The notes: generated by a model not told the origin, from the sequence alone. 64,000 bases of DNA from Diphasiastrum complanatum (GCA_029204225.1 CM055099.1:48784141-48848140); one strand, 5' to 3'; counted from the stretch's first letter, positions 46,640 to 58,257 are shown. A program made the numbers and translations.

Positions 46640-46800
46640 GAGCCTGATCTGCCAATAATGGTGTATGATAAAACACATCAATAGGCTCCTATGTGGCCTC
46701 CTCAACAAGACGACCATCCCACTGGATCAAAAACTGAATCTGCCGGCAGCGTCGACTATGGTGAAGGCGAACCTGGTGAATGGCAGCTGGTAAAAAAGGG
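46640..46800 (-). pseudogene. Chromodomain remnant of a Gypsy integrase
   Basis: On the minus strand the frame reads HHSRRCRQIQFLIQWDGRLVEEAT, then a stop in place of the expected Trp, then EPIDVF. This is the core of the chromodomain found at the C-terminus of chromovirus integrases (pattern VQWKG...EATWE). The Trp-to-stop change (TGG to TAG at about 46690) and the absence of the rest of integrase make it a relic; it assigns the element to Gypsy. Confidence 0.7.
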
Positions 46801-47649
46801 AACAACTCAGGATCAACATCATGGCGACGAAGGGAACATCTCGGCTGCGTCATCAGAAACCAAGCAATATGGAACAGCCAGGAATGCCAAGGAACTAGAA
46901 GAAGGTCAAGTAGCAACCAGGAATGCCAAGGTATCCGTAATGTGCTAGTAGAGGATCAGCCCAAAAGGTAGGGACATCATACCAAGGTATCCAAAAAAGC
47001 TCGAGAAGGTAGAACTGCATCAGCAATGGGAAGCCAATAAGGAAACTGGAAAAGAGATGGACACTCATCGTGAATAGCCGCATCATACACGTAACCATCA
47101 ACCATATGTGCAAGGTGCCCCAAGAAAAGATACCAGCATCGGAAGACCAGCACCAAAGAGTAGGAACATAAGCAGGATGACAGACACGTTGTAACAACAT
47201 GGGAAAGCAAGCGATATGCCAAGAATTATGGAGTATAAAGAGATCATCCTGAAAGGATAGCTAAAATGGAGAAATATGCATCAGCATGGTCAAAAGCCCA
47301 AGGTATCCATAAGGCCCATGAATGAGAAGTAGCAATGGCACACGGTACCCTCAAGGCCCATATTACGAGAAGAGCAGCATGCCAAAAGCTCATGGACAAA
47401 AATGTGCAAGGCCAAAAAGTAGAAGGGTTCTAACAAAATGGAAAAAGGAGGAGGAGGATGTGAGGCAGCAAAATAACAAATATGAGAGGGAAATAGGGGG
47501 CTGGAAAAAGAGCAGTATGTGAACAAAAAGAGAGCAAGTAGGTGCAAAAAGGAAGTACAAATGGGCACAAGCAATACCTGGGTGGGTGATCCGTCGTCCA
47601 ATCAGTAGTGCCAACAAAGAGAGGTAAAAGCTGAAGATATGACTGAATA

Positions 47650-48320
47650 GATGCGCCAACCAGCCACCAATCCGAATCCTCAACACGTGCCAAATAAGCT
47701 GAAAAAAAGTGCTGAAAGAGGGCGCTAGACAGCCGACAAATAATCAGCAAAATGAGCAGCAAGTCGATGGAGAAATCCGTCTAGAATGGTGAGATAATAG
47801 GGCGCTGGGCAGCAATTACCAAGATCCACAATATGCTGAAAAATAGGCTAGAAAGGGTGTTGAAGTAAGGCGCCGATCAGCCTTCAATCGATAGCCGAAA
47901 TGGACAGCAAGTCGGTGAAGAGAACCGCTGAAAATGAGACGGTCGTAGGGCGCTAAGCAGCAGCTACCGAAAATGATGAGTAAAATTGTTGAAGATAATG
48001 GTGATGTAGGATAGCCTCCAATCAAGATAAAAATGGGTCAGCAAATCGGTGACGAAAAGTGTCGAAAATGATGAGATAGTAGGGCGTTGGACAGCAGCTA
48101 CCAAATCTGCAAAAACAATGAAAAGCTGCCGAAAAAATCGACGAAAGTGATGGGTTAGCAGGGCGCTGGACAGCCTCCACCAAAGCTGTAAAAAATGATG
48201 AACAAATCGTCGAAAGTGATGGGTAGTAGGGCGCTGGACAGCCACCACCAATCTGCAAAAAATGACGGAGAAAATTGATGAAAGTGATGGGTAGTAGGGC
48301 GTGGACAGCCTGCAAACAAG
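47650..48320. repeat. Tandem array of about 70-bp units, at least eight copies
   Basis: The phrase AGGGCGCT(G)GACAGCC recurs near 47724, 47799, 47867, 47947, 48079, 48157, 48228 and 48295 (spacing mostly 61-80 bp), followed each time by CCACCAAA(T)CTGCAAAAAATGATG..CGAAAGTGATGGGTAG-like text. Units near 48079-48300 are the most alike, suggesting recent spread at that end. It lies next to the element's primer-binding site, where leader repeats are common in LTR elements. Confidence 0.85.
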
Positions 48321-48573
48321 CTGGACTTAGGCGCCGGAAATAATCTGCCAAATTTTTTTTTTTTTTTTTGGCCGCCAAATTTAGCGGAAGTACTTTTGCT
48401 AACTGTCCGCTAAAGCTCCGCCAAGGAAAATGCTCTGATGAGAGTTGGTCCTCCTCCAAACTGTGCTGAATGTTGTTGAAGCAAAGAGATGAAAGCCCTC
48501 AGCAAAAAAAAATCAGCAAGAAAATGGGTGCCCAATCAAAAAATCAGATCTGAAATTCAGCAATCAGGAAAGT

Positions 48574-48585
48574 GCTCTGATACCA
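48574..48585 (-). other. Primer-binding site of the intronic element (minus strand)
   Basis: TGGTATCAGAGC on the minus strand, three bases inside the right LTR, gives the element's orientation. Confidence 0.85.
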
Positions 48586-48588
48586 AGG

Positions 48589-48957
48589 TACAAGCTAAGA
48601 TTCACTAGCTATTCTCGAAAGCAGGACTTAAGCTAGAAAGCAGGAAGAGAATGCTTAAGGAGGCTAAAGAGGAGCAATCATTATAAACTGAATAAAGGAA
48701 TACAATGATGCCCTACTTATACCCTCTCCTTGAATCAAATGGAGGATTCAGAAAAGGGAGGGAAAAGGATTTGGAGGGAAAATAGTGCGCCCTCCCAATA
48801 GGAGGACCCTCACTCCAAATCAATGTGACCAAGTCCTAAAAATATAACCAAATAGGGCCCAAGGCCAGTATATGAATAAAAAGGGCCCTGAGCCTGCTTG
48901 TGCATAATAACAATAAAAGAATGGACGCGACGAATGTAATGAGCCAAGTCCATAACT
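48589..48957 (-). repeat. 5' LTR (right copy) of the intronic element
   Basis: The direct-repeat partner of 45987-46354 at about 95% identity by eye. Confidence 0.88.
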
Positions 48958-50050
48958 GTGTGAACAAGCAATCCAGCGAGAGCAGGCAGGTTGCTAAGCC
49001 CTGGTAGGTTGGGCTTTTTTGATCAAGTGTGCCCCATTGAATAATGGACTGCTCACACTTTTTTTCTATTGTCTCATCAATCAGGCTTGGGTTGCACTAC
49101 TCTCTGATCAACAACAGAAGATATACAAGCTGCATAGGCAACATATCCACTGAGTCCTCAGCTTAATGCTTTGACAGTTCAGAATGCTGTGGCCTGAATT
49201 TGTTCTCAACAGGTTCAATGTTACAGCTCCATTGCAAGTGCTCAGAGCTGGCAGTCATCTGGTGTAGTTATTATACCCACGCAAGTCGAAGATGCAGTAC
49301 AATCAAATTATAGGCGAAAGTAATGGCTGTAACCTCTTTTAAGTCCAACATGCATTGACTGTTTGTGCCCAAGTCTTCACATGCATGCTGCTACATGCTT
49401 TGTATCATAAGTTTCAAATCCAGCTCTGCAGACTCTTTATGATTATTTTCTTGCTTAATTGGAATGCTGAAACCTTTGTACTTAGAAACCTGAAACTCCA
49501 GAAACGGGTGTTCTTGTGTGAAGGCTATGATATTTTGCAGCGCTCTGGATTGAACAATTTTTTATTGTTTCAAACTTCTGTTTTGGAACACGGTGAAACT
49601 TAGCCTTGATCAATTAGTAGTCAATTGTCCACTTTGTTGTATTTGTTTTACCTGTATTAATGAGATTCTTAATATCATATGTACCGTACGTAATTGCCAA
49701 AAAGAATTTGATTCCATAAAACTCCTTGAAAGCTTCCTTTTCTTAGTGGGTTTGACCTAATTGTCTGCAACGTAGCTAAATCAGTGTTGCCTTTCTAGCT
49801 GCCATCACCCAATGGTGCCACCATATTGAGAAGCTCTCTTTTGAAGCTATGTTCACTGATACAGGTATATGAATGTCACATAATAGTTGAACTTGTATCC
49901 TTTAATATTCTGTTGTGATTTGGGCTTCTTTGTGTGTCCTGGCATTGCAGCCCTTATGTTATTATTCCTAATGGATTTGTGTTGGAACATTTTGGAATTT
50001 TGCTGTCTATCATTTTTACAAGTTCCAAATTTTTCTTGCTTACTTTGCAG

Positions 50051-50246
50051 GGACGACGTGGTAACAAAAGCTGCTATTGGTGTTTTGGGTGATCTAGCTG
50101 ATACTATAGGCACCAGTGTCCCTGACTTGTTCAAGCAGTCACTCTTCTATAAAAACTTCATTGATGAATGCATGTCTTCGGATGATCAACAAGTCAAGGA
50201 AACAGCTGAATGGGCTCAGGCAACTATCAATCGAATTGTGTCATAG
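50051..50246 (+). CDS. KPNB1: Importin subunit beta-1, last exon (C-terminal 64 residues)
   Basis: After the acceptor TACTTTGCAG the frame continues DDVVTKAAIGVLGDLADT, the conserved last HEAT repeats of plant importin beta, and ends ETAEWAQATINRIVS at the TAG at 50244-50246. It joins exon 41571-43996 through a split Arg codon (AG|G). Without this exon the protein would lose its C-terminal HEAT repeats, part of the importin-alpha binding surface. The exon is easily missed because 6 kb separates it from the rest. Confidence 0.95.
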
Positions 50247-50790
50247 GATGGCATGATCACTCTCATATGTCCTTTGTTTTGTTGCCAAGATTGTTTGGTA
50301 GGCAGGTTCATTTTTGAACCAGCTAGGCTGTATCTTGTCTCGATTTACATTGAGGTGCATCTGAACTGACCTTTTGTCTAGAGAAGGGAATAAGACTTTT
50401 GCTTGTTTCCTCAGCAAAGAGAGGATAGGCCGTTTTACTTGCTAGGAGTTGTGTGACACAGTATATGTTGTCATTCAGACGATTTAATTGCAGAACTTTC
50501 TTTCGAAGTAGTTTTAATGGCAGGAGTGTTCTCCTTAGCCACAATTTTTCTTGCCTTTCTGTCTACAGCCAAGGGTTTGGCTGCAACTAGTCCTCATCGA
50601 TGTATTTCATCTATTTGAGGCTGCAGTTAGGTTTCGGAGTTTCATTGCTCTTGTATGAGCCGAGATTTAGTACATAGGAGTTCCTCAGTTGAACTCCACA
50701 AGTGTCCAGTGTAACATGGAATAGAGCCTATACTCTTCCTGTAGTAATGAATTGCGCATTTCATTTGTGCGTAAGCTCACAAGCTGAAAT
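50247..50790 (+). other. Probable 3' UTR of importin beta-1
   Basis: T-rich sequence after the stop. AATAGA at 50721 and AATGAA at 50748 are plausible weak plant polyadenylation signals. The end is not fixed. Confidence 0.4.
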
Positions 50791-51918
50791 TGTTTTCATA
50801 TGAGCACTTTATTTGAGTGTACAGCTACTTGGAATGTTTAAAATGAGAAGCCATGTGTATGTTTTCTATCTGCTGTGTTGTTGAGTTGGTAGGATCGAAG
50901 GGAGTAGTGGTTTTAAACGTTCCAAGATTTGATCATCTTATTTGGTAATCAGCATATGGGATCAAGTTGTCTCAATTTCACAAGCAATCGTTGTCTAGAA
51001 AAGATTCAACTATGCAAATACATAGCAATATTGTGATAGGAATGATTTTGCACTTTTCATACACTTTTTTTGTGACAGCTCATAAGGTTAAAGGTCACTA
51101 TACAAATGCTAGCCTTTTTTCAGTCTTGTATTGTAGTCGATTTTACAACACAGTAGCTACAAAGTGCTCCCCCACCTGCTCTCGTCCAGAGCATTGTCCT
51201 TTGAGTTTGAACCGTACTTCTAGGGGCCCAAAAACAGTGTGACTTTGATACATGGTGGCTTACAATGCTATTAATATTGGTGTGGATCATGGGTCTTCAG
51301 GATATTCCAGGTACGAATTGGCCCATTAGCCCATTTGAACTCAGAATCAGGCCCCAACTTTTGGGATTGGAGAATTGTAGTTAAATAAAACAAAACAGTA
51401 AGTAATCTACTCAGTATAACATTGCTGGACTAAGAACTGAAGTGGCCAGAAGCTGAAACCAGAGATACTTGGAAATGAATATGTGAAGTGATGATCGATT
51501 GAACACAAATAAAGTCATCTCCATTATTGTTGCACCTCTCAGCGTCTTCAACTTGGCAGTATAAAGAACTTTCACACAACCAACCTTCGCATGAGTAACC
51601 CTTGCAGATTGGATCATTAGTAAGATCTGTCTCAGATTTGTCTACTGTGAAAATTTCAAGCCAATCAAAGCAAGGAGCAGAGAAGAATCAAGGAAAACCC
51701 ATTGAAAAGAGGCTAAAATCTCACTAATAGCCATCGAAATTGATCAGATCCTCACAGATCCAGGTTGCGTTTGACATATACAACAAGATCCAGCAACTCT
51801 AGACCCTCCCAACGAATGAATATGAGATCAGGACTATTAGTACCCGGAAGAGCAGGAAACCAAATACCAAACCTTCCTTGAGTTGCAGCCGCGCAGAGCA
51901 GAAGCAGGACCAGCAACA
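50791..51918. other. Unannotated spacer
   Basis: No supported gene. Short open frames on both strands lack protein-like features. Probably the leader of the Gypsy gag begins near 51.65 kb. Confidence 0.4.
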
Positions 51919-53226
51919 ATGGATCCAATAGATCAACTTGTACATGTTGTACCCTTGCAAGCAATGCCAAATATGATGGATCAACAAATTATCAGGTTCC
52001 TCCAGATCTACGAACAAGCGTGCGAGATCTAAGACGACTAGACTCTCGCGGAAAAATTAAAACTGTTTCCCATGTCATTAGTAGCTGCAGCCCAAGACTG
52101 GTTTTTCAACCAATCGGCCGAAGAAAATTCTACTTTGGAAGGGGTTAAAGCAGCTCTTATCACCCGCTTTAAACCAAGAAAGTTTCTGGAAGATCCATTT
52201 ATCCTTTTAAGCAAAGTCAAGATGGGAAAATGAGAAAGGGTTTGGGACTATATCGAATGGGTCAAACATCTACGATCTGAATGCAACACAGCCCTGACTC
52301 CCGACCATGCGGTTATTATGTGGTTTCTCGCAAGGTTACTACGAAGCATTCGAAGAGAGCTTAAACTCTGGGAGCAATACGCCTCGTTGCAGAAATCCAT
52401 GGAAGACATTATCAGAGAAGAGGATGAATGTTTAGATGATGATTCCTATTCAACAGCCCATCATTTGACTCCCTCAGTAGCATCAACATCCAATGCTTCC
52501 AGTATTTCAACAGATCTGTTGATGGAACAAATGATGAAGCGTCAAAAACATTAGATGGAGCAATTGACGGCCCAGTTTGATAAAAAACTGAAGGCTCTAC
52601 AAGGTTCTGTAGCATCGTCTTCTAACGCGCCAAATCAGAACTAGCTACAGTATCATCGAAGAGAAAATGTATGGTGTTCGGTTTGTACACAGAATCATAC
52701 AACCAACGAGTGTCCAGTTTTGAAACAGAATCTCAAATTGAAACAACGGTATTGCCACCTGTGCAACGCGTCATCACACGAAACAGAGTTCTGCCCATTC
52801 AATCCCAGGATTATACAGCAAAAGAGAAATCAGTAGCAGACCTCTTATCCTTACCAACAAGGGGCACCGAATGCGGCACCGCGGTTTGGAGCGCCAATGA
52901 ATCAACAACGCATGGCTTTACCTACATCAGCGGGGCCAACTAACAATCAAGTGGCCCATGTAAACTTAACAACAACAGAGCACGAGGTACCACCCCGACC
53001 TGAGCAGCAGCAGTGGTCCGGATGAGCCATATGTCGATCCGGCTATCAATGAATATTTTGTGACCTACGCTGCCCAACCTCAACGTCAAGGTGGAAGAAT
53101 CTATGGCTGCTACGGATGTGGAGAAGGGCATAGGATTGATGAATGTCCTCATAAGGGCATATTCACATCCTTCTGTCGAGAATGCGGATACAAGAACTTT
53201 GCAGTAAAAAACTCTGATATCTTGTG
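51919..53226 (+). pseudogene. Gypsy-type Gag with three zinc-knuckle motifs, multiply frameshifted
   Basis: From the ATG at 51919 (MDPIDQLVHVVPLQ) the plus strand encodes a Ty3/Gypsy gag core: AAAQDWFFNQ, LEGVKAALITRFKP, WDYIEWVKHLRSECN. Stops lie near 52030, 52230, 52552 and 52642 and frameshifts follow. Zinc-knuckle-like motifs are CSVCTQNHTTNEC (near 52677), CHLCNASSHETEFC (52758) and CYGCGEGHRIDEC (53105), then a lone FCREC. Most plant Gypsy Gags carry one or two knuckles. No protease or RT follows, so the element is truncated at about 53.2 kb. Confidence 0.75.
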
Positions 53227-54245
53227 AGCTATTAAAAACTAACTCTCGCCGTCTTAACTGAAGCTAGATCTGGCTTAGATCTAGCGCTATGTAAAGTGGC
53301 AAAGGTTCCTTTTGATCACTTACATAATTTCTCAACAAATCTATGCAAATCTGGAAGTTATTGATGTCTGATGATGTTTTTGACCACTTTTTAGCTTACA
53401 AGTTCATCAGCATTTCAAACTAACTCTCGTGGACATGATCATTGATGGAAAATGACTTTTTGGACTCAATGGGACAGTCGACGAGAGTGTGCGAGGGTTC
53501 TCTGCTTCTGATGATTTTCCTCCTTTTTTGGCACTTGGAACTACTTGACAGCTTATTGGAACATGAACTCTCGCAGACTCGTCTATGAGTTTATCTTAGT
53601 GAGATGTAGCTACAAGAGGTCCGATGAGAGTTAGTTGCCACAAAAAAATTGCAAAAATAATGTTTGCGAGAGTTTTGCAATTTTGCTCTTCTGGGACTTG
53701 GGAACTCTTTCATATGGTCTTAAACAGTGAAGTAACTCTCGCAGACTCGTCTGTGAGCTTATATCAGTGAGATCTAGCTAAAGGAGCTCTAGTGAAGGTT
53801 AATGAACATTTTTGAATTTTTTTTTTTTTTGATTTTACAAGTGATTTTTTGAATTTTTATGGTTTTTTCATTGTTTCTTGAAATTTGTTGGGAACTAACT
53901 CTTGCAGACTTCTATGCAAGTTTGGGACAATGTCCTTAGGCGCTGCCAGTCATGCGAGGGTTCTTATCCACTAGTTTGGGAGAAATAAAGATCTGATGGT
54001 TTTTGGCACTTTTTCCCTCCAAAAATACAAATTTGTGGGTTTTTTTATGGGTATAATGATTTGTTAAGCTCTTAGAGGCTGTTTCAAGTCTCCACTACCT
54101 CCAAATACCTCCTCCGCTAGTTTCCAACAGATCAATCACACGAAAACAAGCAAAAACAAGTCTATACTACCCCTAAACCACCTAAAGCATACTAAAATAG
54201 ACAAAAACAACTAAAATGACAACTAAACTAGTTAGTAAAGGCCTA
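53227..54245. repeat. Region of imperfect repeats around AACTCTCGCAGACTCGTCT
   Basis: AACTCTCGCAGACTCGTCT(A/G)TGAG occurs near 53567 and 53732, and decayed forms (ACTAACTCTCG..., ACTAACTCTTGCAGACTTCT) occur near 53241, 53420 and 53893, giving a spacing near 160-180 bp. It may be the leader of the minus-strand element whose primer-binding site is at 54246-54263. Confidence 0.55.
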
Positions 54246-54263
54246 TCCCCGGCAACGACGCCA
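54246..54263 (-). other. tRNA-Asp-type primer-binding site (minus strand), Gypsy
   Basis: The minus strand reads TGGCGTCGTTGCCGGGGA, one base from the tRNA-Asp complement used by the Tat/Athila branch of plant Gypsy elements. CTACAG just outside would be the end of a 5' LTR lying to the right. The body would extend left, opposite to the gag at 51.9 kb. No LTR partner was found. Confidence 0.55.
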
Positions 54264-55153
54264 CTGTAGGGTGGTGGCAATGGATGATGAGCAGCCTTCC
54301 GCCTGTCAAAAGGGTTAGAACACAAGGATACATGATCTAACTAAGATTAGTTGCTTTCTACACAAAACTAACTTTAGCCCACACTGACTCTAGTTCCAAA
54401 CTAGCATAAAACCACATACACAATTCAAATGTTAGAGAGAGACTGAGAAGAGAGGTGAGGGAGGTTATCCCATGTGCTCAACACTACATACTATTGGAAA
54501 AGCCACTAAAAACATTAAACCAAGAACAATTCAAAAATGGAGAATGCATAAACAAGGAGCAAAAGCATGAAAGTATTAGCACATGAGGATGCTTGGATCT
54601 CCAAAATGGTAGAGTTTCCTCCTCTCTATTTGCATGTGAAAGGGGTTACAAGAGGTGCCTGTTTATCTTTGGGGAGGCCCTTGCCCCTTGGTTTCTATTG
54701 GCTACTTCAAAAAAGTAGGATTGAAATCCTAACCCTTCAAAAGAAACACGTTCTAATCTATGGTCACTAAGAAGCACACCTCACCTACCACCATTTTGGC
54801 TTTGACTAATTAATCAAAAACTTAGCAAACTTAGTTAACTTGAACTTTGGCCTTTTTAACATTATTTAAACTACATGGCCAAAAGTCTAGTTTATTTATT
54901 ATACACTATTTTACAAGTGCTCACTGGGCTATGGGCTACACTCGCAGGATGCCACACCCCTCGCAACTTATTTTCTACTTCTGACTCTTTTTATTTATGT
55001 GCATGGAATACCAACGACAACAAGTCACCCCAATGAGAAATACCCTTACGAGATATTTTCCTGGCCACTTTGATATCTCCGTCCTCCACCTTTTGTTGAC
55101 CTCTCAATGACCAACAACTTAGCTCCAACAGTTTCCCATTTCATCTCAAATCC
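54264..55153. other. Possible LTR remnant and unannotated spacer
   Basis: If the primer-binding site is real the first part is LTR. The right boundary cannot be seen. No gene was found. Confidence 0.35.
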
Positions 55154-55855
55154 TCATCCCTCCATACGAGTCCACACCCCATGCCACTTTCCTCTAGCCT
55201 TGTCACATGGCTCTGAAAAGATCAGAGCCCTTGCCTCTAAATTGCCACCCTGACAAGAGGAGGTCTCAAAGCCTCTAGTTCTTCCATCCCGGGGCTTGGT
55301 AGGAGCCCATTGCTTGGCAGCCTCCTCTAGAAGAAGATCCCATGAATCTGTATGATTTGATGCTGCCTTGATCAACCAATTGGCCATACTCCTGGCTGCC
55401 ATAAACTGAACATCGGAAAGTCCCAACCCTCCACACTGCTTAGGAGTACACATGTAGCCCAAGCAACTTCCACATACCCTCTCCTCTCAAAATCCGAAGA
55501 CCACAAAAAGTTCCTATACATAGCCTCAAATCTTCGTAGGTCTGCATCCGACAGTTGCTAGCAAGCTAAGAAGTAGACCACCTTCTGGATCACCAGGTGC
55601 TTCAAGAGCAAAGCCCTGCCAACCATATTTGCTTGTAAGTTTTTCCATCTGTCCAAAGTAGGGCGAGTTTTCTCCATCACCCACTGCCATCTACCATGCG
55701 TGGAGACTCCAAAACTCATGGGTATCTCCAAGAACTTGAATATAGAGTCCGCCTTGATTTCGGAACACCCTCGCTCCTGAAGTAGAGCTGGAATCTCTCC
55801 AAAGCTAACTCGAAGCTATTTTTAAATGGTTTAACTTTTCCCCCGAGGCTGAACA
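55154..55855 (-). pseudogene. LINE (L1-type) reverse transcriptase C-terminal fragment
   Basis: The minus strand reads FKFLEIPMSFGVSTHGRWQWV, KTRPTLDRWKN, GRALLLKHLVIQKVVYFLAC, a stop near 55560, then RRFEAMYRNFLWSSDF, and after a frameshift near 55465 CTPKQCGGLGLSDVQFMAARSMANWL. This is the conserved region after the RT palm of plant L1 elements (GRV.LIKSVL, FLW, P...GGLGL). Palm motifs and endonuclease are absent. It is a 5'-truncated, decayed copy. Confidence 0.75.
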
Positions 55856-57323
55856 CAAAAGGTCAAGTGTTACATACCTATGTAACTAGCAGTACGTTAA
55901 CCCCTATCTGCCCATTTAGTGTCTGGGGGGCTAAATGGCAAATCACCCTTGGATAAGGGATATCCTTAGGATTAAGGGTAGGTGTCCTTGGATAAGGGCA
56001 TGTAGGTGTCTATGCCTTGGATAGAGGTATGGAACCTAGTGAGGTGTTAGGACCTTACCATGGGTATTGGTCATTTCCTAGACCTTGGGCCTCAACCTTG
56101 AGCCATAATTACATAATAGGCCTTGGGCCAAAATTAGCCATCACATAAGGGTCATGGGGAACTAGTACGTCAATGCGTATTAGTGTTCTTAGTTTTTAAA
56201 AACATTGTATTTTGAAGTTTTTCAAGCCTTCACGCTGTCGCAAATCAGTGTGGACGGAGACAATTTGAAGTTTTGTTATTTCTCTATTATGTTTCTTGTT
56301 TTTTTAGAGCTTTCCGCTGGCCTGCATGCAGGCGTGGGTGTGGATGTCTGGGTGCCACATATGTCATCTGATGTACGCGATCTGATCTGATGGCACACAA
56401 ACCATTCCAAACTATTTCAATCGTAGTCTCCTCCAGGAATCGTACATGATTTACATCCTGTGATTTATAGAGAAGCGATTCTAAAAAGAGAGAGTGAATA
56501 TCAGACCGATAGAAACTGAAAGCACGTAATTTTGAAAGGAAAAACTGGGTATCAGATTTGTAGAAACAAACGGAAAGCAATATAACACGTAGTTATGAAG
56601 TTTGCCAAGTTCAAATTTCTGGTAAGATGCTCATAATTTTGCGTACGGTTTGTGGTGGTGTATAGGCAAGGATACAAACTTGTAATTGTTTTACCAAGAG
56701 CTTGTACCATTTATGCAGTCAGGTCTCTTTTTTAAAGTATGAGCTGTATTGTAATCATGAGTCTGCGTAAGAATTTGCTTCGAACTACAAGAAATACATC
56801 AAATTAATTCCGTTGTCCGCCATCTACAGTCTAGAGTATGGCGTTTCATCTGGCATTTCGATTCTAGATTTGTAGGACCAGAGGCTTACGTTGAAAGATA
56901 AGCCTGCCAAGTTATATTCTGACATGGTTGTTAAAAAGTTCGATCGAAAGTCCTCGGACACACCAAATATTTAAAAAGTTCTCTGAATTTTTTCTAAAAA
57001 GTCTGAGACTTTGTATGGCAGTTTACTAATTATCCTATAAAGGAATTAAAATTCTGCAAACGCATTGAAGAGTATGGCTTTTGAGTTGGAATCCGTCACC
57101 TTTGCTGCCAAGTTTCATTGGACTCATCGTTTTCTTGTTCATCCTTCACAAGCAATCTATTGTTTGATTCATTCATCGTTACACAATGAACCAAAGTGAG
57201 AGAAGAATCTGATCAACACTTCACTCCTGTGAGCATACTCTTGCTTAGCTTTTTCTTATTCTTTGCTCTACCTTGAACAATAATTGCCTACATTGAGCAT
57301 GAACTATTTCCAGTTTTTTTATT
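55856..57323. other. Unannotated spacer
   Basis: The stretch 55950-56110 has short repeated GGATAAGGG and CCTTGG words. No supported gene. Confidence 0.4.
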
Positions 57324-58192
57324 TCAGGAGCTGAATAGCCTCTGGCCAACATTCGGCTCGTACATGGATCCAATACAGACACATGCACGTTGCACTGCCT
57401 CAGACAGGCAATCTGGCACTATAAGATTTGAAGCTAATGCTGTAAGATGGTTTAGGTCTGAAGTACCGGCAGCGAGGAAGTTTTCTCTTGTCTTGTTATT
57501 TGATAGGTCTAGAACTTGCATGGTAGTGAGATTTCAAATCCAAGTTGGAATTGGACCCTCCAGCTGATTATATCGCAGCACAGGGGGAAATCGACCAAGG
57601 TAAGGTTGATGTATTGGGTGAGCGATTCTGGGACGCTTTCAGAGAATCTGTTTTTGTTGATGGACAAAATTGGAAACGATTTCGACTGTCCTACGTTAAG
57701 CTGCATTGAGAAGTCTCCTCCCAGAAGGTTATTTGCAAGCCGTGATCGTGTGACGTTGGTGCAATTTTCAAGAGTTGTTGGAATCCCACCACTGAGTTTG
57801 TTGCTTGAAACTTCTATAGTTACAAGAGCTGAACAGTTACCAAGATTATCTGAAATTGTACTTGATAAATTGTTGCCAGATAGCACCAATGTCTCCAGCA
57901 ACCAAAAATTCTCCATCTCCTGCAATATTGAACCATTGATCAAGGAGTTGCTAGAAAAATCCAATGACGTGAGATTTGTCAAGCCATCAAAAGCTGAACA
58001 AATCCATTTTTCCAGTTTATTGTTGTTTAACGAAAGTGTTTGCAAAGTCGTCATCTGTTGTGGTTCATTGGGAATGGATCCTGTCAGCTCGTTGTTTTGG
58101 AGCTGTAATTGCATGCATTGAGTTCTCCACCATGGATTTCGTGAACAATTTCCTAATAAATTCAGAATTAGGACTATATATATATATGTCAT
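57324..58192 (-). pseudogene. Leucine-rich-repeat receptor ectodomain fragment
   Basis: The minus strand shows about seven plant-type extracellular LRRs of 23-25 residues: LQLQNNELTGSIP, LQTLSLNNNKLE, LTSLDFSSNSL, LETLVLSGNNLS, LVTIEVSSNKLSGGIP and others, preceded by NPWWRTQC, a cap-like start. A frameshift near 57590 moves the frame to RYNQLEGPIPTWI, a stop follows near 57537, then VLDLSNNK and non-LRR sequence. There is no signal peptide, transmembrane segment or kinase domain. The intact family acts in plant immunity or development as membrane receptors; this piece cannot be one. It could instead be exons of a longer gene, but the frameshift and stop argue against that. Confidence 0.7.
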
Positions 58193-58257
58193 GACGTACT
58201 GTAGTCTATATATATCTTGTCATTGTTCTATTTTCATTGATCTCTGTCTGAATTTTT

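Larger units (their letters stand above)
45987..48957 (-). mobile_element. Non-autonomous Gypsy-type LTR element inside the importin intron
   Basis: Two direct LTRs of about 368 bp (45987-46354 and 48589-48957) flank a 2.2-kb interior. Orientation is minus: the initiator-tRNA-Met primer-binding site is at 48574-48585 beside the right LTR, and a purine tract (minus-strand GCAGGGGAGAG) abuts the left one. The interior has only a chromodomain remnant and a tandem array, with no gag, protease, RT or RNase H, so it is a large retrotransposon derivative. The LTRs differ at about 16 positions by hand. No clear target duplication was found. It lies antisense to the host gene, which keeps its splice sites. 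Confidence 0.82.
43997..50050 (+). other. Last coding intron of importin beta-1 (6054 bp, phase 2)
   Basis: GTATTA at the donor and TACTTTGCAG at the acceptor restore the frame exactly (AG|G). Half the intron is the antisense LTR element at 45987-48957; the remaining roughly 3.1 kb (43997-45986 and 48958-50050) has no recognisable gene. The long intron therefore grew at least partly by insertion. Confidence 0.9.

Noticed and set aside
47290-47762. Several overlapping minus-strand ORFs, hydrophobic with many Phe and Leu
   Set aside because: They lie in three frames inside a non-coding LTR element interior, with low complexity and no motifs.
48022-48459. 145-codon minus-strand ORF with repeated HHFRRF-like phrases
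   Set aside because: The repetition is that of the 70-bp tandem DNA array.
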